A stretch of 64,000 nt of DNA, from the NCBI GenBank assembly GCA_965218945.1, contig OZ244718.1, positions 2,356,001 through 2,420,000 on the forward strand. The letters run 5' to 3'. How positions within the stretch are numbered: the stretch's first letter is position 1; every line of letters starts with the position of its first letter. Below the pieces are notes generated by a model. It was not told the DNA's origin. It did not search any database and worked only from the letters and a program-made list of their open reading frames with translations. Source of the DNA: DAOUJW01 sp965218945 (GTDB lineage: Bacteria; Chloroflexota; Dehalococcoidia; Lucifugimonadales; UBA2985). The position numbers were made by a program, and so were the translations under genes. Below, piece after piece: positions 15,697 to 24,430 of this stretch.

Positions 15697-17298
15697 TGGT
15701 CTACGATTAGGTCCGTAGTTAACTGTTCAGCGAAAATGTCCATCCATGAAGGATGTGACATTGAAACAGCGAGAACTAGCGAGACTCCAAGTGCTTAACG
15801 ACATTCTGGAATACCAGGTCCCCACTCCACAGGCTGCCGAGATTCTCGGGGTAAGCGAGCGCCATACGAGGCGACTTTTGAATGCTTACCGCAGGGATGG
15901 AGCAGCCGCCCTGGCCCATGGAAACCGGGGGCGGCCGCCGCATAATGCCGTCTTGGAATCCGAGGCTGCCGCAGTGGTGCGGCTGGCCAGCACCAAGTAC
16001 GCTGGAACCAATCACACCCACCTAGCCGAGCTGCTTCGGGAACGGGAGGGCATAAACCTGAGCCGCCCCACCGTGCGTCGCATCTTGGTCAAGGCCGGTG
16101 TCGGTAGTCCGCGCAGCCGCCGTTCCCAGCAGCACAGGGTGCGCCGGCAGCGAATGCCCCAGGAGGGAATGCTGGTGCAGGTGGACGGCAGCCACCATCG
16201 CTGGCTTGGGGAGGATGGTCCCAGGTTTGCCCTGCTACTGACCGTAGACGACGCCACCGGCACCGTGCCCGCCGCAGTATTCTGCCAGGAGGAGGACACT
16301 CCAAGCTACTTCCTGCTCATGGAAGGCTGATCAGGAGACATGGAGTGCCTCTCGCAATTTACAGCGACCGGCACCCGGTCTTCAAATTCACCGGCGATAT
16401 AGACCGTTACCCGGCAGGCCCTACTCAGTTTGCACGGGCTATGGAGGAGCTGGGGGTCCGGCAGATCTTCGCCAGATCACCCCAAGCCAAGGGCAGGGTG
16501 GAGCGTGCTGCCGCCACATTCCAGGACCGGCTGGTAACCGAGCTGCGGCTGGCTGGGGCCGCCACCATCACTGAGGCCGATGAACTCCTGAATGACTTCC
16601 TACCACGATTCAACGAGAAGTTTGGCGTACAGGCCGAGCAGGGGCATTGTGCCTATCGTCGCTTGGAGCAGTCAGTGTCCCTCGATCAGATCCTGTGCTT
16701 CAAACACCGCCGCAAGGTGTCCAGGGACAACACCATCAAGTACAGCCGGCGCACCCTGCAACTGCTACCCAGCAAGACCCGTCCTACTTACGCCGGGGTG
16801 CAAGTGGAGGTCCAAGAGGACCTGGAGGGCCGGCTCCTAGTGCAATACCAAGGGCGGACCATCCCTACACAGGAGGCTCCGCCACGCCCCGGTCTGGTGA
16901 GAGCAGCCGCTGTCTCCCACATGGAAGGCTCAGGAGTGGGCCATAGCGCCAACAACGCGGAAGGCCAATGGGATGCTTGCTTGGCTAGATTGGAAACAGG
17001 CGAGGTGTACCGGGACCTGCGGCCTCGCAAATCCAAGGCGCAACAACACAGAATGCCCACAGCTCGCCAGAGGACTCTATGGGAGAATGTGCAGCAGGCC
17101 AGGCTCAGGGGACTGTCCCTTCGGGCTATCGCTCGTGAGTTGGGTATCCACTGGAACACCGCCCGCAAGTACGCCTTGGCCAATAGCCCGCCACTGAGAA
17201 GCATCAGTGGCACAACTGGGACACCAAAATCTGGGGAGGCAGAGTTCGCATAATCGGACATTTTCGCAGACCAATTGGGCGGACATTATCGCTGGACA
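15697..17298 (+). mobile_element. ISNCY/IS1202-type insertion sequence, copy A (frameshifted)
   Basis: The ends share the pattern TGTCCAGCGATAATGTCC followed some 20 bp inward by CAGCGAAAATGTCC, seen at the left (15697-15741) and inverted at the right (17250-17298). A diverged relative is at 25616-27220. The element encodes one HTH-DDE transposase, broken in two frames. Confidence 0.8.
15746..17253 (+). pseudogene. ISNCY-type transposase split by a one-base deletion
   Basis: The first part (194 codons to 16330) has two HTH motifs (QAAEILGVSERHTRRLLNAY) and the first catalytic Asp in LVQVDGSHHRWLGEDGP. It ends FLLMEG-stop. The second part resumes in the -1 register from about 16324 with LIRRHGVPLAIYSDRHPVF, ELGVRQIFARSPQAKGRVER (catalytic Glu) and a C-terminal HTH. 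A missing C in the GGAAGGC-CTGATC context explains the break. Programmed shifting is unlikely because the related copy is broken elsewhere and in the opposite direction. Confidence 0.8.
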
Positions 17299-17305
17299 TC
17301 AACAT

Positions 17306-17342
17306 AAGGTCATTGCGACCTTAGATAGCAACGTAGTATGAT
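17306..17342 (+). promoter_or_regulatory. Putative promoter with inverted repeat upstream of RiPP cluster
   Basis: TTGCGA and TATGAT hexamers are spaced 18 bp apart, about 70 nt upstream of the precursor ATG. An inverted repeat AAGGTC-N5-GACCTT overlaps the -35 hexamer and could be an operator. It begins 8 bp after the ISNCY end. Confidence 0.4.
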
Positions 17343-17410
17343 TGCCTATGATTCTCAAAGTGGGGGTCCCCGATCCCTACAAGAGCACTAAGTTTTTTAG
17401 GTGTGCTAGA

Positions 17411-17605
17411 ATGAACGACGAAATGGCTGGAAAGCCGCAGATAGAAGACCAGGAAGACCTCGAGTCGCCGGAAGAGGTTGATGTCACAGAATTAGTCAGG
17501 AACAGCCCAGTGCTAGCAAGGCTTGTAGAAGAAGTGCGTAACAAACAAGTAGAGGAGCATAACGCCTATAACCGTATGCATAACAGGCATAACCGAACCC
17601 GTTGA
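17411..17605 (+). CDS. RiPP precursor peptide with repeated (H/Y)-N-R core motifs (YhhA-like)
   Basis: The 64-aa peptide has an acidic leader (IEDQEDLESPEEVDVTELV, residues 11-29), a helix (NSPVLARLVEEVRNKQVEE) and a basic core at residues 50-64: HNA, YNR, M, HNR, HNR, TR. Three-residue aromatic-X-X motifs are substrates of cyclophane-forming radical SAM/SPASM enzymes, and such a maturase starts 12 nt downstream. A longer frame starts at 17342; the ATG here has AGGTG 8 nt upstream and gives a compact leader. Position, charge split and core repetition support a precursor. That each Tyr/His is crosslinked to the Arg two residues on is inference. Confidence 0.75.
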   Translation: MNDEMAGKPQIEDQEDLESPEEVDVTELVRNSPVLARLVEEVRNKQVEEHNAYNRMHNRHNRTR

Positions 17606-17617
17606 GAAATACCTGCT

Positions 17618-18742
17618 ATGCCTAGGATTGACACAGTACTGATCAAAGTCGCAAGCCGCTGCAATATCGACTGTACCTACTGCTATGTTTATCACTTGGG
17701 CGACTTCGGGTGGTCTCGCCAGCCAAAGCGGATGTCATTTGAGACGTGCGCTGTGGTCGCTGACGCGCTTGGTGACTTCGCATTCTCCGAGGGCCAGCAG
17801 TTTGCAGTTGTGTTGCATGGAGGTGAACCCTTACTCCTTGGTGAGGATGGATTGGAGTATATGCTCGCCGCGCTCCGAAGAGCGCTTCCGGATACCTGCG
17901 CAATCAGTATCCAAACCAACGGAATGCTAATCACCTCCAAGATTCTAGATTTGTGCGCGGACAATAGAGTGACGATGTCTGTGAGCCTAGACGGTCCACG
18001 TCACATTCACAACCGAAACCGCGTGGGGTTCGACAGCAGCGGTACTTTCGATCGCGTTATGGAGGGAATCGCGTGCATTCGCTCACACTACGCAGGGAAG
18101 CAGCTATTCACTGGTGTGCTTGCAGTAGTGGACCCCACGTCCGACCCCAATGACGTTTATTCATTCTTCAAGGAACTATCCCCCCCCAGCGTTGATTTCA
18201 TATACCGGGATGGCAACCACTCTCGCCTGCCTCCGGGCAAAGCATCGTTTTCGACAACCGAGTATGGATGCTGGATGGAGCAGTTATTTGAAGCGTATGT
18301 GGCCGATGATCTCCCCATTCAAATCCGAATCCTCGACGACATGGTCAAGCTAATCTTAGGTGGAGAGGGAACAAAGGAAGGGATTGGCCTAACCGATTAC
18401 GGACTACTAGTGATAGAGACTGACGGGTCATTATCCAAGAATGACACTCTAAAGAGTTCGTTTGATGGAGCGGACAAATTTGACGCTCTCTGGACAGTGA
18501 AAACCCATCGGCTGGCCGATATTCTAAAGTCGGATGATTTTTCTAAATCGCTAGAAATGCAGCGACCAACCAGCCCTACCTGTTTAGGCTGCTCAGAACT
18601 CAGGGTATGTGGAGGAGGGATGCCCCTTCATCGTTGGAGCGACGACAATGGGTACGACAATCCGTCAGTATATTGCACTGATCAAAAGTTCTTGATCGGG
18701 CGCATCCGGGACACCGTAAATGCTTTCGTTTCCTGTGTGTGA
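17618..18742 (+). CDS. Radical SAM/SPASM peptide maturase (cyclophane-forming type)
   Basis: The 374-aa enzyme has the radical SAM motif CNIDCTYC (residues 15-22) followed by YVYHLGD, typical of FxsB/YhhB-like maturases, and the SAM-binding VLHGGEPLLL. MSVSLDGPRHIHNRNRV follows. The C-terminal SPASM cluster region is CLGCSELRVCGGGMPLHRW...YCTDQ. Such enzymes crosslink aromatic side chains to a beta-carbon two residues away in a leader-bearing substrate. It directly follows the precursor and is 4 nt from the oxygenase gene, so the four genes form one operon. There is no separate RRE protein. Confidence 0.88.
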   Translation: MPRIDTVLIKVASRCNIDCTYCYVYHLGDFGWSRQPKRMSFETCAVVADALGDFAFSEGQQFAVVLHGGEPLLLGEDGLEYMLAALRRALPDTCAISIQTNGMLITSKILDLCADNRVTMSVSLDGPRHIHNRNRVGFDSSGTFDRVMEGIACIRSHYAGKQLFTGVLAVVDPTSDPNDVYSFFKELSPPSVDFIYRDGNHSRLPPGKASFSTTEYGCWMEQLFEAYVADDLPIQIRILDDMVKLILGGEGTKEGIGLTDYGLLVIETDGSLSKNDTLKSSFDGADKFDALWTVKTHRLADILKSDDFSKSLEMQRPTSPTCLGCSELRVCGGGMPLHRWSDDNGYDNPSVYCTDQKFLIGRIRDTVNAFVSCV

Positions 18743-18746
18743 TCTT

Positions 18747-19343
18747 ATGACGCAGGCACGACTCATTAAGCCAGCTTCGCTACAGGTGTATCGCGAGCCC
18801 TTCCATTACTTCACAGCTACGGCATCCCTAGGCCAGGAGTTGATTTCATCATTGGTCACTTGGCTTGAATCCGAGGCCAGCTGGGAGCTAGCCGAGACGG
18901 ACTTCTACGAACAGTATGAACTGTCCTGGACTGAGGGACGGCCTCCAGCAACCGCTTCCTTCCTCACCAATCCAACCTTTTTGGATGCAATACGCCAAGA
19001 AGTCGGGGCCATATTTGACCAATCGTTCGCAGCCAGCGTCAGGTGGTCAGTCAACAAATTATCAGTCGGCCAGCGAATCCGGATCCACAATGATCTACTC
19101 CCCTCTGGGGAATCTCACCGTGTGGTCCTCCACCTCAACCGGGGGTGGAGCATTTCCCGAGGGGGCTTTCTTATGTTGTTCAATAGCACGAACCCTGAAG
19201 ACGTTCACCGAGTCTTGATGCCGCTGACCGGGAGCATAGTTGGGTTTGAAATATCTGAAAAGTCGAACCACGCCGTGTCAAAGGTTCTCGACGGCGAGCG
19301 GTTCGCGGTTGTGTATTCGCTTTATGCCGGCAATGGACATTAA
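18747..19343 (+). CDS. 2OG-Fe(II) oxygenase of the RiPP cluster (YhhC-like)
   Basis: The 198-aa protein shows a prolyl-4-hydroxylase-like jelly-roll signature: HND (H114, D116), NHAVSKVLDGERFAVVYSLY with the distal His (H175) and the 2OG-binding Arg (R185). HRVVLHLNRGW and RGGFLMLF lie between. Similar small oxygenases occur beside cyclophane maturases, where they are thought to hydroxylate the modified peptide. The ATG 4 nt after the radical SAM stop is preferred to an overlapping upstream start. Target residues are unknown; core Asn or Arg beta-carbons are the obvious candidates (inference). Confidence 0.8.
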   Translation: MTQARLIKPASLQVYREPFHYFTATASLGQELISSLVTWLESEASWELAETDFYEQYELSWTEGRPPATASFLTNPTFLDAIRQEVGAIFDQSFAASVRWSVNKLSVGQRIRIHNDLLPSGESHRVVLHLNRGWSISRGGFLMLFNSTNPEDVHRVLMPLTGSIVGFEISEKSNHAVSKVLDGERFAVVYSLYAGNGH

Positions 19344-20214
19344 CGACGTAAAGGCGCTTGTCAGATCTGTTCTGCAGAATCGGTCCGAGCCCCTGTGGTT
19401 CCCTGGGCTCGCGGAACCAATCTCACGAGTCGTTTGGAATCAGCTAGAGCGTGATATAGGCATAACTCCCGGCTCCTATGGCACGTACCGTCTACTCCGC
19501 GGGAACTCTCGGGAAGTGCGTTCAATTGTAGCCCGATGTAGTCCAGACTCGAGCAGTGGCATTCACGGCTGTGCTGGAGGGATTCCCATTGAGATGCTCC
19601 CGGCAGATATCGCCCGGCAGTTTGTCGGAAACGACGTGCAGTTTTTAGAAGCGCACAAAGTGGTGGGAACTGTTGCCGCTCAGCTAGAGGAAGCACTCAA
19701 TTTGTTGAACCTCGTGCCTACCGTCTGGCCAACGGTCTGCATGCTAGTGAGGTCGCTTCACATCATCGATCCAGGCGGAGACGAAACGGACGTCAGCTTC
19801 AGCGATCCAACTGTGCCCTTCTCTGTTTTTGTTTCAGTGCCTCGGGTATGGTCTGAGGAAGCTGCATTAAGAGTAGCGGAAGCGATCCTTCACGAGGCCA
19901 TGCATCTCCACCTGACATTGGTGGACAGAGTAATCCCCCTGGTTGTGCCTCAACAGCTCATGTACTATTCACCATGGCGCGACGAAGAGCGGGATTCAGA
20001 GGGTATGCTCCAAGCCCTGTACGTGTTTGGTGTGATTCGCTCTTTTCTAAGGTTAATCCCGGTACGGCGTATTAGTACAGTGAATGATTATATGGTAGAC
20101 CGCATTGCGCAGATTAACTTGCAGATCGAACAAGCGCAGGACTTTCGGGGATGTGATGAATTGACTCCAGATGGTGCGGCCCTGGCTTCCTGGCTGATTG
20201 ATATTGACGACTAA
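19324..20214 (+). CDS. HExxH-motif peptide-modification protein
   Basis: The 296-aa protein has a single HExxH motif in EAILHEAMHLHLTLVD (H190-H194) within an otherwise unfamiliar, mostly helical sequence. It resembles the HExxH proteins found in RiPP clusters, some of which are 2-oxoglutarate-dependent beta-hydroxylases and not proteases. That reassignment is family knowledge; here it is inferred. It overlaps the oxygenase gene by 20 nt and ends convergently against the Septu-like genes, with overlapping stops. An ATG 9 nt later is an alternative start. Confidence 0.75.
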   Translation: MPAMDINDVKALVRSVLQNRSEPLWFPGLAEPISRVVWNQLERDIGITPGSYGTYRLLRGNSREVRSIVARCSPDSSSGIHGCAGGIPIEMLPADIARQFVGNDVQFLEAHKVVGTVAAQLEEALNLLNLVPTVWPTVCMLVRSLHIIDPGGDETDVSFSDPTVPFSVFVSVPRVWSEEAALRVAEAILHEAMHLHLTLVDRVIPLVVPQQLMYYSPWRDEERDSEGMLQALYVFGVIRSFLRLIPVRRISTVNDYMVDRIAQINLQIEQAQDFRGCDELTPDGAALASWLIDIDD

Positions 20215-21005
20215 GACCTATGTCGTGCTACGAAGTCCAATACCATAGAACTGAATTGGCGGTCGGATCCCTGAGCTTTTTCTATGAAACTTCGTGCTTC
20301 ACCCACATCATCTAGAAATGCCTCCCTCTTAGAAGGTGGCATAGACTCGACAATTTCGATAATTTTGATGTTTAGTTCGACCTCCTTAATCCGATGTAAT
20401 CTCTGCTCAGTGAGTGCGGAACGATGTAGGCCAAGTCCTTCAATGGTATGGCGGCCGCGTTCCGTCTGCGCAACAGGGGAGTCCATTTCGAAACGGATAT
20501 GATCCCTGGGGTCTTCTTCTGAGGGGTTCACGAACTGCGCACACTCCCTGGTGATATCGTCTTCGTGCGACCGCGCTCGTTGTGCCGGATCCTCTAAGGG
20601 AAACAAGGTGTCCTTATATCTCGTGTTGCAGTCGAAACACGCCAATAGAAGGTTCTTCCAGCAATACATCAGCCAGTAGTATCCAGGAAACTCGTCTTTC
20701 TCAGAACGACTTTGGCGGACCGCTCTCTTGGGTCTGAAGTGCTCGACATGGAGGTAGCCAGGTGTATATAGCTTCGTTTCACAGTAGCAGCACTTGTTGT
20801 GATGCATCTTCATGAGGATGTCCTTGGCGTCCCCACTGCGATAATACCCTTTGTCGAAAAACCGTCGGCGACCGGAAGTATACTCTTCGGGATTCTCCTT
20901 ATAGTCGGCGCGGTCAAGTTCAGTTTGAGGCAATCCGAGCCGCTGCAGGATGGCGGGAGCAGAGTCAGTTCGATGAATCTGGATCAAAGTTCGCTGGACT
21001 CCCAT
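20211..21005 (-). CDS. ptuB: HNH nuclease, Septu PtuB-like (TIGR02646-type)
   Basis: The 264-aa protein has a zinc-finger HNH nuclease core: CCYCETKL, then YLHVEHFRPKRAV, then LLACFDCNTRYKDTLFPL, in the order of TIGR02646/PtuB proteins. A C-terminal helical part follows. It is encoded downstream of, and overlaps by 22 nt, the ATPase gene. In Septu, PtuA and PtuB form a complex that degrades invading DNA. No reverse transcriptase is adjacent, which argues against a retron (which can use similar effectors). Confidence 0.83.
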   Translation of the reverse strand: MGVQRTLIQIHRTDSAPAILQRLGLPQTELDRADYKENPEEYTSGRRRFFDKGYYRSGDAKDILMKMHHNKCCYCETKLYTPGYLHVEHFRPKRAVRQSRSEKDEFPGYYWLMYCWKNLLLACFDCNTRYKDTLFPLEDPAQRARSHEDDITRECAQFVNPSEEDPRDHIRFEMDSPVAQTERGRHTIEGLGLHRSALTEQRLHRIKEVELNIKIIEIVESMPPSKREAFLDDVGEARSFIEKAQGSDRQFSSMVLDFVARHRS

Positions 21006-22429
21006 TCTTCAAGGCGAGTTGCGAATCGGCGGATGCGATCCATGGCAGCCTGATCGCTACCGTCCTGCGCTGTGGGCAACTCGTCGATCTGTCGACGGAC
21101 ATCGCTAAGGAGGTTCTCTTCCTCCCGAGACCGTTCATTCTTATTTGTTAGCTCTGCCCTACGGGCGAATAGGCTTTCCGTATGATCGTCACGCGAAATC
21201 GACAGCCCGAAGAGCAGGCTCGTTAGGATCTGGTCAACGCGAAGGTTTCTTTGTATACCCGTATCGTTCACAATTTCCACGCAATCCTCTCTCTTTTGCA
21301 GCAGAATAAGGTTTGACTCCCTGGAGGCTTGTTGTACTATAAGGGGACTGTGTGACGTGGCGATGAACTGCGTCGCTGGGAACAACGAGCTCAGGTCCTT
21401 CATAATGCGGAGTTGCCAGCGGGGATGCAGATGGAGGTCGATTTCGTCAACTAGGACTATCGCAGGCTCCGCAAGCGGGTTCGAACTGTCTCGGTATCGG
21501 TTCAAGAACCGCCACGCCAAATCGATTACCCAACCTGCTGTTGTTCGATAACCCAAGCTCAGGGACGGCAAAGGAACTAGACCGGTAAAGGTCTTAACGT
21601 AGACTCCGCTGGCCCGACGTCTGTCTAGCACATTAGGAGGATAAATCTCGATCATCTCGGAACCTTGATCACCCGGTAAGATATCGGATATCGCTTCCTT
21701 TAACAGATTGAGAAAAGAAGCTTCGGGTGCAATGGCATCAGTACGGGAGGCGTAGTCGAGGCTCATGAGCAATTCCTCGATGTCGCAGAGTTCTGTGTCT
21801 TTGGAAAAGCGCTCATGGTCAAGTGGGGCCAACTCGTCAATACCAAGCAAATTGCGGGCACCGAGGCGTCGATTGGCACCATATGCGACTATCAGAGGAT
21901 CATGAAACGCGTCCCGCAGCCTATTGATCTGGGTGCTTTCCATTGATTCCATATTGACTAGCAGCCCGTGCTCATCGAAGCTGAGTTGCACGCCAACGCC
22001 AATATAGTCTACTTGATTGCACTGGCTTTCCGACACGTCGCTTGGGCAGAGACCGGCACCACCGAATGAGAGCTTGGCACCAAGCTTCACTTCCCGCGAA
22101 CCGACCCGTGGCAGCGTCTCAAGTACGTTGTTCTCCTCCCCAGGCAGAGCGGATTCCAAAATGCCATCCGTAAGGGGAACAACGCCTCCTAGTCGGTTAG
22201 AGGTTGCCATGGATCCAGTGACATCTGGTACCGGATGCATCCAAGCCAGGCACTCTAGGAGGGTCGTCTTCCCTGCTCCGTTTTCCCCGATAAGCAACGA
22301 CCATGGCGCTGGCCGGCCACTACTAGTGGTTAGGTCTAGCACCTGACGCCCGCCGAAGCATCGGACGTTCTCTATCTCAAGAGTGGAGAAGTAGATGGGA
22401 GGGGTGTTAGGCATGGCAACAATCTCCAA
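20984..22429 (-). CDS. ptuA: AAA/RecF-type ATPase, Septu PtuA-like
   Basis: The 481-aa ATPase has Walker A LLIGENGAGKTTLLECLAW (about residues 45-63), an ABC-like signature region SLSLGYRTTAGWVIDLAW, Walker B AIVLVDEIDLHLHPRWQ and the switch ATSHSPLIV. These mark the OLD/RecF/PtuA family. The lid region with TIGR-like charged sequence precedes the C-terminus. It starts with TTG at 22429 or ATG at 22414. It is the first gene of a two-gene minus-strand unit with ptuB. Confidence 0.83.
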   Translation of the reverse strand: MEIVAMPNTPPIYFSTLEIENVRCFGGRQVLDLTTSSGRPAPWSLLIGENGAGKTTLLECLAWMHPVPDVTGSMATSNRLGGVVPLTDGILESALPGEENNVLETLPRVGSREVKLGAKLSFGGAGLCPSDVSESQCNQVDYIGVGVQLSFDEHGLLVNMESMESTQINRLRDAFHDPLIVAYGANRRLGARNLLGIDELAPLDHERFSKDTELCDIEELLMSLDYASRTDAIAPEASFLNLLKEAISDILPGDQGSEMIEIYPPNVLDRRRASGVYVKTFTGLVPLPSLSLGYRTTAGWVIDLAWRFLNRYRDSSNPLAEPAIVLVDEIDLHLHPRWQLRIMKDLSSLFPATQFIATSHSPLIVQQASRESNLILLQKREDCVEIVNDTGIQRNLRVDQILTSLLFGLSISRDDHTESLFARRAELTNKNERSREEENLLSDVRRQIDELPTAQDGSDQAAMDRIRRFATRLEEWESSEL

Positions 22430-22591
22430 TCACACATAGTAGCCTCGCCAGCTTTCACTCTACTCTCACACGAGTTGATTTGTCCATAGCGGTGTAGGTA
22501 TTGAACGCAAAGGCAGTGGGATTAAGGGAGAACCTGCGGCATATACTGTCGCGCGCGGAACGGCAATCGGAATATCACCTCGTGAAGCCTG

Positions 22592-22873
22592 TTGTGGACC
22601 CACGGAGATGTACGGGGCGTGAGCAGTAGTGGTTCTTACTTCAAAGGTGCCCGAAGTACTCCGAGTCCTCTCCGGTTAGTACGCCACGCCGGCCACGGAC
22701 CCTGGGATGATAACGTCCGCGCGGTACTGGGCCTTACAAAGATGAACTGGAATAACGACTCTCTCTACGTTACGCTGCCTGTGACCATGGCCTATGCGAA
22801 GGTGCTCGCTCGCGTGGTCGAGCGGATGCCGAGTCTAGGACGCACACCCTATCAGTTCCGGTTCTTCATGTAG
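22592..22873 (+). pseudogene. C-terminal remnant of a prokaryotic Argonaute (PIWI end)
   Basis: From about 22640 the frame reads TPSPLRLVRHAGHGP, then VRAVLGLTKMNWNNDSLYV, LPVTMAYAKVLARVVERMP and YQFRFFM-stop. This has the order and terminal hydrophobic residues of the PIWI-domain C-terminus of pAgo proteins (LTKMNWN, then LPVT..YA). Nothing upstream supports the rest of the domain, so this is a fragment left after deletion or IS activity. Recognition is by recall of the motif and not by alignment. Confidence 0.5.
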
Positions 22874-22911
22874 GGGCAGACTGAATTTGAAGACTTGCGG
22901 TCTGCAATGTC

Positions 22912-23121
22912 TCACAGGGCCATCACCAATTCAAACGTGGTACTGCCTTCAGTAAGCTTAGGCCCAACCTTAGAGTACATTCGGTCGAACTCCGCAGACA
23001 GACGCTCCAACGCATCGACCGCCACTGCCTTGATGGTCCGGAGAGGATGGTCATTTGGGACTCCATCCTCCAGCTCCATGAATGCCACCATCGTTGCCCG
23101 CGGATCGCGACTTCCTCTCAT
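22912..23121 (-). pseudogene. IS5/IS1182-type transposase N-terminal fragment
   Basis: The 69-codon frame begins MRGSRDPRATMVAFMELED and continues VPNDHPLRTIKAVAVDALERLSAEFDRMYS, the N-terminal DUF772 pattern of IS5/IS1182-like transposases. It then stops. No further transposase sequence follows, because the IS3 element at 23175 and the Argonaute fragment border it. Confidence 0.6.
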
Positions 23122-23228
23122 GGAAACGACCTACTCCTCTACGGTATGGTCGTATCCTAGCTCACAGGATAGTTTGGAGTTGACCCGATTTGGTGGACAC
23201 CTGAAGATTAAGTAAGGAGGTGTCCACA

Positions 23229-23543
23229 ATGCCACGAGGTAGAAGGGCGTACCCGCTTGAGTTCCGCCGGCGTATTGTAGAGTTGGTACGGGTGGGGCGC
23301 AGGCCTGGGGAGTTGGCGCGGGAGTTTGAGCCTACTGTAGAGAGCATCAATAGATGGGTAAAGCAGGCCGACCGAGACGAAGGCAGGCTTGCAGACGGCC
23401 TCACGACCCAAGAGCGTGAGGAGATGCGTCGGCTGCGCCGTGAGAACCGGCAGTTGAAGCGTGAGCGGGAGATATTGGCAAAAGCCGCGGCCTGGTTTGC
23501 ACGGGAGGCTGGCTCGATCCCATCAGAGGATACGAGTTCGTGA
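23229..23543 (+). CDS. IS3-family OrfA
   Basis: The 104-aa protein (ATG; an in-frame GTG lies 9 nt upstream) has an HTH_Tnp_1 domain: YPLEFRRRIVELVRVGRRPGELAREFE and ESINRWVKQA. A leucine-zipper-like coiled coil follows (MRRLRRENRQLKREREILAKA). It binds the IS ends and is normally joined to OrfB by frameshifting. Its stop overlaps the OrfB GTG (GTGA). Confidence 0.9.
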   Translation: MPRGRRAYPLEFRRRIVELVRVGRRPGELAREFEPTVESINRWVKQADRDEGRLADGLTTQEREEMRRLRRENRQLKREREILAKAAAWFAREAGSIPSEDTSS

Positions 23544-24415
23544 GGGCGCACCAGGCCCACTATCCGGTAGCCACACAGTGTCGCCTGCTGGATGTCTCCA
23601 CCAGCGGGTACTACGCTTGGGCAGGGCGTGGCACGTCGGCACGGGCCGAGGCAGACCGGGAGCTCCTGTCGATGATTCAGGCTATTCACGCCGGCTCCCA
23701 TGGCACGTATGGTGCACCCAGGATACATGCGGAGCTCGGCGCCCAAGGAGTTCGTGTGGGGCGCAAGCGAGTTGCCCGTTTGATGCGTTCAGTGGCCTTG
23801 GCCGGGGTAAGTCGGCGCAAGAGGCCACATACGACGGTGAGATCCCGGGGTGTTGCTAAAGCCCCAGACCTGGTGCAACGTCAGTTCACTGCTGAGGCCC
23901 CAGACCGTTTGTGGGTGGCGGACATAACCTATGTGCCTACGAGGGCGGGATTTCTCTACCTTGCCGTAGTGGTGTACGTGTTCAGCAGGCGGGTAGTTGG
24001 CTGGGCCATGGAGTCCCATATCCGTACTGAACTGGTCCTCCAGGCCCTCAACATGGCCTTATACCTGCGACGGCCACAGGGTGTCATCCACCACTCTGAT
24101 CAGGGGATGCAATACACAGCCTATGCCTTCGGCAAGCGGTGCAGTGAGTGGGGTGTCAGGCCGTCTATGGGGTCTGTGGGCGATTGCTATGACAATGCCC
24201 TATGCGAGAGCTTCTTCGCCTCGCTGGAGTGTGAACTCCTGGACCGCCGGTCCTTCCAGACCCACGCCGAGGCTCGCATGGCCGTATTCCAGTACATCGA
24301 GGGCTGGTACAACACCCACCGTCGTCATTCTTCCATCGGCTACTATGCCCCAATAGCCTTTGAGAGGAGGTATACTTCTAGCATTCAGCAAGTCGAAACA
24401 CAGACTGTCCACTGA
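23540..24415 (+). CDS. IS3-family OrfB transposase
   Basis: The 291-aa product has an HTH_21 region (YGAPRIHAELGAQGVRVGRKRVARLMR). The integrase core carries the DDE triad in VADITYV, IHHSDQGMQYTA and DNALCESFFASLECE. The C-terminus is YNTHRRHSSIGYYAPIAFE. It is intact and probably active. The GTG start overlaps the OrfA stop. Confidence 0.92.
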   Translation: MRAHQAHYPVATQCRLLDVSTSGYYAWAGRGTSARAEADRELLSMIQAIHAGSHGTYGAPRIHAELGAQGVRVGRKRVARLMRSVALAGVSRRKRPHTTVRSRGVAKAPDLVQRQFTAEAPDRLWVADITYVPTRAGFLYLAVVVYVFSRRVVGWAMESHIRTELVLQALNMALYLRRPQGVIHHSDQGMQYTAYAFGKRCSEWGVRPSMGSVGDCYDNALCESFFASLECELLDRRSFQTHAEARMAVFQYIEGWYNTHRRHSSIGYYAPIAFERRYTSSIQQVETQTVH

Positions 24416-24430
24416 ACTGGGGTAACTCCA

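Larger units (their letters stand above)
23175..24430 (+). mobile_element. Complete IS3-family element (1256 bp)
   Basis: The ends TGGAGTTGACCCGATTTGG and (inverted) TGGAGTTACCCCAGTTCAG match as imperfect inverted repeats continuing to GTGGACA. Both ORFs are intact and overlap. A solitary right end of the same element occurs at 56924-56988. Confidence 0.9.

Noticed and set aside
20211..22429. Retron effector interpretation of the ATPase/HNH pair
   Set aside because: No reverse transcriptase or msr/msd-like structured RNA was seen nearby, so Septu is the simpler call.
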